DNA of 7,612 nt, from contig JACZTE010000035.1 in the NCBI GenBank assembly GCA_022573935.1, forward strand, positions 1 to 7,612, given 5' to 3'. Made by a program: the position numbers and the translations under genes. This document shows positions 4,412-7,612 of this stretch, piece after piece; the first letter of the stretch is position 1; each line of letters begins with the position of its first letter. The stretch comes from Chloroflexota bacterium. Its GTDB lineage: Bacteria; Chloroflexota; Dehalococcoidia; DSTF01; RBG-16-68-14. The notes below the pieces were generated by a model. It was not told where the DNA came from. It saw only the letters and a program-made list of their open reading frames with translations, and made no database searches.

Positions 4412-6064
4412 CTATGGCGAGACGGCGTCCCGGGCCGGCTCTACCTGGAGTTGGAGCCGCTGTCCCACGCGCATCACTCCATCGCTGACGATGAGGGTGA
4501 GCGTGTACACGCCGGATTCGGCCGGGGCGCGCCAGGTCACCGTGGCGCCGGTATAGCTCTCCAGCGTCCCGCCGGTCGCGGTCCACTGGGGCTGGAGCAG
4601 CCCTCCGTTCGGCTCGATCAGCACTACCTCGCCTGTCTCCGCGTATTGCCGCACCGCCGGCCAGATGTTCGCGTCGGCTGCCGATTGGGAGACGTCCGCC
4701 ACGGCGACGCCGCCCAGCTGGTAGCGACGGGCCAGATCGAGCTTGAACGCCTCGCTGAAGACGTTGGCGATCCAGACGGTGCGCTCGCCGCCCAGCCCGG
4801 CGTAGCTAAAGACGACAGCGCGCGCCCCGTCGTGCCAGCGCAGCTCGCTCGCGCCCAGCTCCTCAGCCAGGTTCTGGCCCACCAGCTGGACCGTCGCCTC
4901 TGGGGCGACCGGCCCCGTTGGCTGCACCACGGGCGTGCTTGCCAACGACAGCGCCTCCGTCAGCGACAGCGCGCGCATGCCGACGGCCCCGCGCTCGCTG
5001 CTGAGGGAGGCCACGACTAGGAGCAGCTTGCTGCTGGGAACGCGGGCCACCAGATAGCCCAGCGCCTCATCCGTCCGCTGGTGATACTGCTCCGGATCCT
5101 CCTCCGGGGCCAGCTTGGCAACGGTCACGTGCGGCATCAGCGCGGGCCAGTCGAACCCCAGGGTGTCCCAGGCGTCTCCCTGGCGCTCCGGCATGGGGAG
5201 CGTGAGGCTGAGGGTGCGGCCCTCGCCGCGCAGGCCGGTCGATAGCTCTTGGACGAACGACACGAAGTCGGCCTCCCGCACAGGATCGAGAGCTCGGTAG
5301 TCGAGATCGATGCCGGCTACGCTGTTCTCGCGTGCGAACGCGAGGATCGCCTGTACGTGCTGGGTGCGCAGCTCGGGCGAAGCGAGGATCGCATCGAGCG
5401 CTTCGGCCTCCGAAGGCGTCGAGGCGCTGATGGTGGGCGCTATCGGCACTGAAAGGTCAGTCGGGAGTTCCAGCGGGCCGCCGGAGATGCGGCCGTCGCT
5501 GTCGAGCGTGAAGCCTGCCGGGTTTAGCATGGTGAGGCTATCGAGCGCTTGCTGGTCGAGTTCTTCGTCCAGCGGAAGGCTGCCGAGGACGATCCTTGCC
5601 TGTACCGTAGGCCTGAGCGCCGCGATGTTGGCGGGCAGGATAGGCACCTCGCCTCGGGCGGTGCGGCCCTCGGCCTCGACGATGGCCGTCCCCAGCCGCT
5701 GCCACGCCCCGTCTCGATACGTGAAGAGGACGAGTGGCGTCCCTTCGGCTAGGCTTGTGGTGAGGAGCACGCCGAGACGAGCGGGCTGGCGGAGCGGCTC
5801 TGTCGACGAAAGGTCGTAGAGTGCGCTCACGGCCTCGAAGCCGGTCGGTGGCGGGGGTAGCGCATCTCGGGCGATGCTGGTTACCGCGCTGATCTCGGCG
5901 GCCTCGCCGCCGTCGTCGAGGATGGAGATGGGTGGCAGCACCAGGAGGAGCAGGATCAGCCCCAGGACGATGCCCGCCGCGACGATGATGATAGCGGCCC
6001 GGTCCCCCTCTTTTGGCGGCTCCGGTTGGAGAATGCGGTCGAAGGGGCCCTGCTCTTCTTCCAT
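4412..6064 (-). CDS. Membrane-anchored GH18-fold protein with degenerate catalytic motif and C-terminal Ig-like domain
   Basis: The 550-residue protein starts with an acidic cytoplasmic segment (1-22). A single transmembrane helix spans about 23-47, and the rest should face outside. After a linker and a beta-rich region (about 75-165), a glycoside hydrolase 18-like core covers about 200-475. It shows AILAFARENSVAGIDLDYR, FVQELSTGLRGEGRTLSLTLP (269-290), SKLLLVVASLSSERGA (345-360), GGERTVWIANVFSEAFKLDL (425-444) and GGVAVAD (451-457). The classical motif DGxDxDxE is A250-G-I-D253-L-D255-Y-R257: the two inner Asp remain but the catalytic Glu is Arg and the first Asp is Ala. Chitinase-type hydrolysis is therefore unlikely, and a glycan-binding or scaffold role is more plausible. 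A C-terminal Ig/PKD-like domain (about 485-543) contains VTWRAPAESGVYTLTLIVSDG-type strands. It is first in the operon with rsmD, coaD and the SepIVA-like gene. The start ATG has AGGGAG 3 nt upstream. Confidence 0.78.
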   Translation of the reverse strand: MEEEQGPFDRILQPEPPKEGDRAAIIIVAAGIVLGLILLLLVLPPISILDDGGEAAEISAVTSIARDALPPPPTGFEAVSALYDLSSTEPLRQPARLGVLLTTSLAEGTPLVLFTYRDGAWQRLGTAIVEAEGRTARGEVPILPANIAALRPTVQARIVLGSLPLDEELDQQALDSLTMLNPAGFTLDSDGRISGGPLELPTDLSVPIAPTISASTPSEAEALDAILASPELRTQHVQAILAFARENSVAGIDLDYRALDPVREADFVSFVQELSTGLRGEGRTLSLTLPMPERQGDAWDTLGFDWPALMPHVTVAKLAPEEDPEQYHQRTDEALGYLVARVPSSKLLLVVASLSSERGAVGMRALSLTEALSLASTPVVQPTGPVAPEATVQLVGQNLAEELGASELRWHDGARAVVFSYAGLGGERTVWIANVFSEAFKLDLARRYQLGGVAVADVSQSAADANIWPAVRQYAETGEVVLIEPNGGLLQPQWTATGGTLESYTGATVTWRAPAESGVYTLTLIVSDGVMRVGQRLQLQVEPARDAVSP

Positions 6065-6120
6065 GCGCTCCCTGTCCGCGTCGGTTGAGCGCCGCCGAGG
6101 CGAGGTGACTCGTCGCTGCT

Positions 6121-6139
6121 AGGCGGGCCCCAGGCGGGC
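6121..6139. repeat. Tandem 8-bp direct repeat at the predicted transcription start
   Basis: AGGCGGGC occurs at 6121-6128 and again at 6132-6139, one helical turn (11 bp) apart, just downstream of the -10 element at 6146-6151. Placement and spacing are what one expects of an operator bound by a dimeric repressor. In a GC-rich sequence a chance repeat of this size is possible. Confidence 0.3.
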
Positions 6140-6145
6140 GCGCCT

Positions 6146-6174
6146 ATTGTAAGCACGGCGAACCTCTGGCGCAA
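6146..6174 (-). promoter_or_regulatory. Sigma-70-type promoter of the GH18-rsmD-coaD-SepIVA operon
   Basis: Reading the minus strand, TTGCGC (6174-6169, 3 of 6 matches to TTGACA) is followed by exactly 17 nt and TACAAT (6151-6146, 5 of 6 matches to TATAAT). It stands out in an otherwise GC-rich 155-nt gap. Transcription would begin near 6139, giving a leader of about 75 nt before the ATG at 6064. Confidence 0.55.
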
Positions 6175-6219
6175 CTGCGGAGGTGTGCGTTGGAGTTGGT
6201 GCGGCCAGATTTCGCGGCG

Positions 6220-7308
6220 CTATGTTCGCTTCTGGTAGATGGCGAACGCCAGGCCTGGCTGCAGGTAGCCCGTCTCGGAGAGGATCCTGTCCATCATGAT
6301 CAGCAGATCGCCCTTAGCCCACGCGCGGGTGATGTTGGCCTTCCGCCGGAGCCTGGAGCGCAGCGCGCGAAGTGCGCCGACCAGGCGCCCCATCCCCCGG
6401 ATGCGATAGATGCCCGTCCTTGACGTGTTGACGGCGGGCTCGGCAAATAACGTAAGCTCAAAGAGGGCGCTGCACGTGCCAACGCGGACGTTTCGCAAAT
6501 AGGTCCCAAAGACGTCTAAGATGTCGCCAGAGCGCACGCTCTCGAACGGGCTATCGGTCCAATTGTCGAGGTCCGGCCATTGAATCAGCATATTCCGCCC
6601 CGCGTCTTCGGCGGTGGCGGTCCTGAAGGCCTGGAAGAGTCGCTTCTTCTCCTCGCTGAACTGAAAGAACGATTCGCCCACCGTGTCCCTCAGGAAGAAG
6701 AACCCGTCGTGCGTGAGGCTATCGTTGACCTGAAACGCCAGGTGCTCGAGGTTTAAGATGTGGTGGATGGAGGCGTTCGAGACGAAGAGATCGTATGTGT
6801 TCGCAGGCAGCGTGACGAAGTTCAGGTCCTCCTGACGCGTCTCTGTGCGGCCGGGGAATTCGTGCTCTAGGCGGTCTTGCAACCTGATGAGAGACTCACC
6901 GCTGATGTCGTAGATCGTCAGGTGAAGCTGTTCGTACTGTCTCAGTAGCTCGCTCTCCGCATCGCCTGGCCCAGCGCCCAGCACACATCCCCGCTTGAAC
7001 TTGCCGTAATCACTGATCATCTCGAACCACTGCCGTTTAGGATTGCCGGTCAGCTGCTCATTCTGGTATTGCCATATCTTGTCGAGGGCTTTCTTGCTCG
7101 ATAGCGTGTCGGGATGATCGTCCCAATAGTCGGCTTCCTCTTGGAGCTGGCGCAGGTAGTCCTCGTTACGTTCGACGTGGTAGATGTCCGGAGGCGCGGT
7201 AGTTGCGCCATCGATGGGCTGAGGGCGAGGTTGCGCGACGGCAACCGTGGAAGCTTTCGCTTTGAGATCCGACCGTCGTCCGTGTGCGCGGTTGCTGCGA
7301 GAAGACAT
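6220..7308 (-). CDS. Class I SAM-dependent methyltransferase, substrate unknown
   Basis: With the start at ATG 7308 the protein has 362 residues. A polar, low-complexity N-terminus (1-45, rich in Arg, Ala, Pro) precedes a charged helical segment. Then comes the Rossmann-fold methyltransferase: motif I CVLGAGPGDAES (108-119), acidic residue at the end of beta-2 in TIYDIS (131-136), DLFVSNASIHHI (173-184) in the motif IV position, and SLTHDGFFFLRDT (197-209) as the post-IV strand. The C-terminal third, ending GYLQPGLAFAIYQKR, is unlike common small-molecule methyltransferases; I cannot assign a substrate. The start is set by GGAGGTG (7322-7316), 7 nt upstream of the ATG; an in-frame GTG at 7338 would put this ribosome site inside the gene. 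GC content is visibly lower than in the neighbouring operon, and the gene lies immediately downstream of a tRNA 3' end, both compatible with acquisition by transfer. Confidence 0.85.
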   Translation of the reverse strand: MSSRSNRAHGRRSDLKAKASTVAVAQPRPQPIDGATTAPPDIYHVERNEDYLRQLQEEADYWDDHPDTLSSKKALDKIWQYQNEQLTGNPKRQWFEMISDYGKFKRGCVLGAGPGDAESELLRQYEQLHLTIYDISGESLIRLQDRLEHEFPGRTETRQEDLNFVTLPANTYDLFVSNASIHHILNLEHLAFQVNDSLTHDGFFFLRDTVGESFFQFSEEKKRLFQAFRTATAEDAGRNMLIQWPDLDNWTDSPFESVRSGDILDVFGTYLRNVRVGTCSALFELTLFAEPAVNTSRTGIYRIRGMGRLVGALRALRSRLRRKANITRAWAKGDLLIMMDRILSETGYLQPGLAFAIYQKRT

Positions 7309-7315
7309 GATCACC

Positions 7316-7322
7316 CACCTCC
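7316..7322 (-). promoter_or_regulatory. Shine-Dalgarno deciding the methyltransferase start
   Basis: GGAGGTG, 7 nt before ATG 7308, is a near-ideal ribosome binding site. It favours 7308 over the in-frame GTG at 7338, which has no comparable upstream site. Confidence 0.65.
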
Positions 7323-7434
7323 GTACGTAGAGCTTCACACGATCTAACGGCGGGGCAGGTGTGAACGTTGCGATTGGGCGTCCAGCCCGCTGTATGCGGC
7401 ACTAACGACGCCGTCGTCGCCACCAGTTGCACAG

Positions 7435-7463
7435 ACTGTACATAAAGAATGGCGACCTGTCAA
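7435..7463 (-). promoter_or_regulatory. Sigma-70-type promoter for the methyltransferase gene
   Basis: On the minus strand a perfect TTGACA (7463-7458) is followed by 17 nt and TACAGT (7440-7435, 4 of 6 matches to TATAAT). It lies between the tRNA-Val gene and the methyltransferase and implies a leader of about 120 nt. The rest of the 7309-7520 gap shows only a small ACGAC/GTCGT inverted repeat (7405-7417) and no gene. Confidence 0.55.
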
Positions 7464-7520
7464 CTATTTCAAGGTTGGCGGTTATGACCGATGCGGAAGA
7501 GAGACGGCGTGGCGTTGTTG

Positions 7521-7597
7521 TGGTGGGCGATGCAGGACTTGAACCTGCGACCTCCTGCGTGTAAAGCAGGCGCTCTAGCCAACTGAGCTAATCGCCC
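7521..7597 (-). tRNA. tRNA-Val (anticodon UAC), CCA encoded
   Basis: Read on the minus strand, the 7-bp acceptor stem GGGCGAT (7597-7591) pairs with ATCGCCC (7531-7525). The D-arm starts TAGCTCAGTTGG. The anticodon arm has stem CCTGC/GCAGG with loop TTTACAC, placing anticodon UAC, which reads valine GUA codons (and probably other GUN codons by wobble). The T-arm is GCAGG, TTCAAGT, CCTGC. Discriminator A is followed by a genomic CCA (7523-7521). All arms pair perfectly, so the gene should be functional. Confidence 0.96.
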
Positions 7598-7612
7598 GTG
7601 CAACGGATAGTA

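Noticed and set aside
4316..5020. Plus-strand open frame of 234 codons opposite rsmD and the GH18-like gene
   Set aside because: The translation is Arg/His/Gly-rich without recognisable motifs, and both genes on the other strand have clear families and spacing.
1..7612. CRISPR array, insertion sequence or defence cluster
   Set aside because: No regularly spaced repeats, transposase or integrase domain, terminal inverted repeats or defence-protein motifs are visible in this window.

Overview
This is a window from a high-GC bacterium with a compositionally different left end. Everything right of about position 1170 is GC-rich and carries ordinary bacterial housekeeping genes. The cluster rsmD, coaD and a SepIVA/DivIVA-like coiled-coil gene recalls the actinobacterial arrangement. 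The Chloroflexota-like flavour (a membrane-anchored GH18-fold protein with an Ig-like tail, an archaeal-type riboflavin reductase) makes an uncultured Chloroflexota my best guess, with modest confidence.

Left part (1-1163, + strand). It opens with the C-terminal half of a riboflavin-pathway reductase. Next is a GTP cyclohydrolase II gene (ribA) cut off in the middle of its zinc-cysteine motif. Then comes an SH3b-type lipoprotein gene interrupted by one in-frame TAA. These pieces are more AT-rich than the rest and two of the three are broken, so this looks like a decaying island or a junction. At 1394-1421 there is a 28-nt element with the exact geometry of the 3' end of a tRNA or tmRNA gene (T-arm, 7-nt acceptor strand, ACCA) but no matching 5' half. 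I read it as a possible attachment-site scar at the right edge of that region.

Middle (1486-2793, + strand): an MgtC/SapB-family membrane protein, then a lipoprotein alpha/beta hydrolase. The hydrolase converges tail to tail with the next block; the two stop codons share one CTAG.

Right-centre (2790-6064, - strand): a four-gene operon in the order GH18-like membrane protein, rsmD, coaD, SepIVA-like coiled-coil protein. It has a good sigma-70 type promoter at 6146-6174. The coiled-coil gene lacks any ATG/GTG/TTG at its conserved N-terminus, and a non-canonical AUC (or CUG) start is likely. Joint work in envelope growth or division by the outer two members is an inference.

Right end (6220-7597, - strand): a class I SAM-dependent methyltransferase with its own promoter (perfect TTGACA, 17-nt spacer), lying just downstream of a complete tRNA-Val(UAC) gene. 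No CRISPR array, intact insertion sequence or complete defence system is visible.
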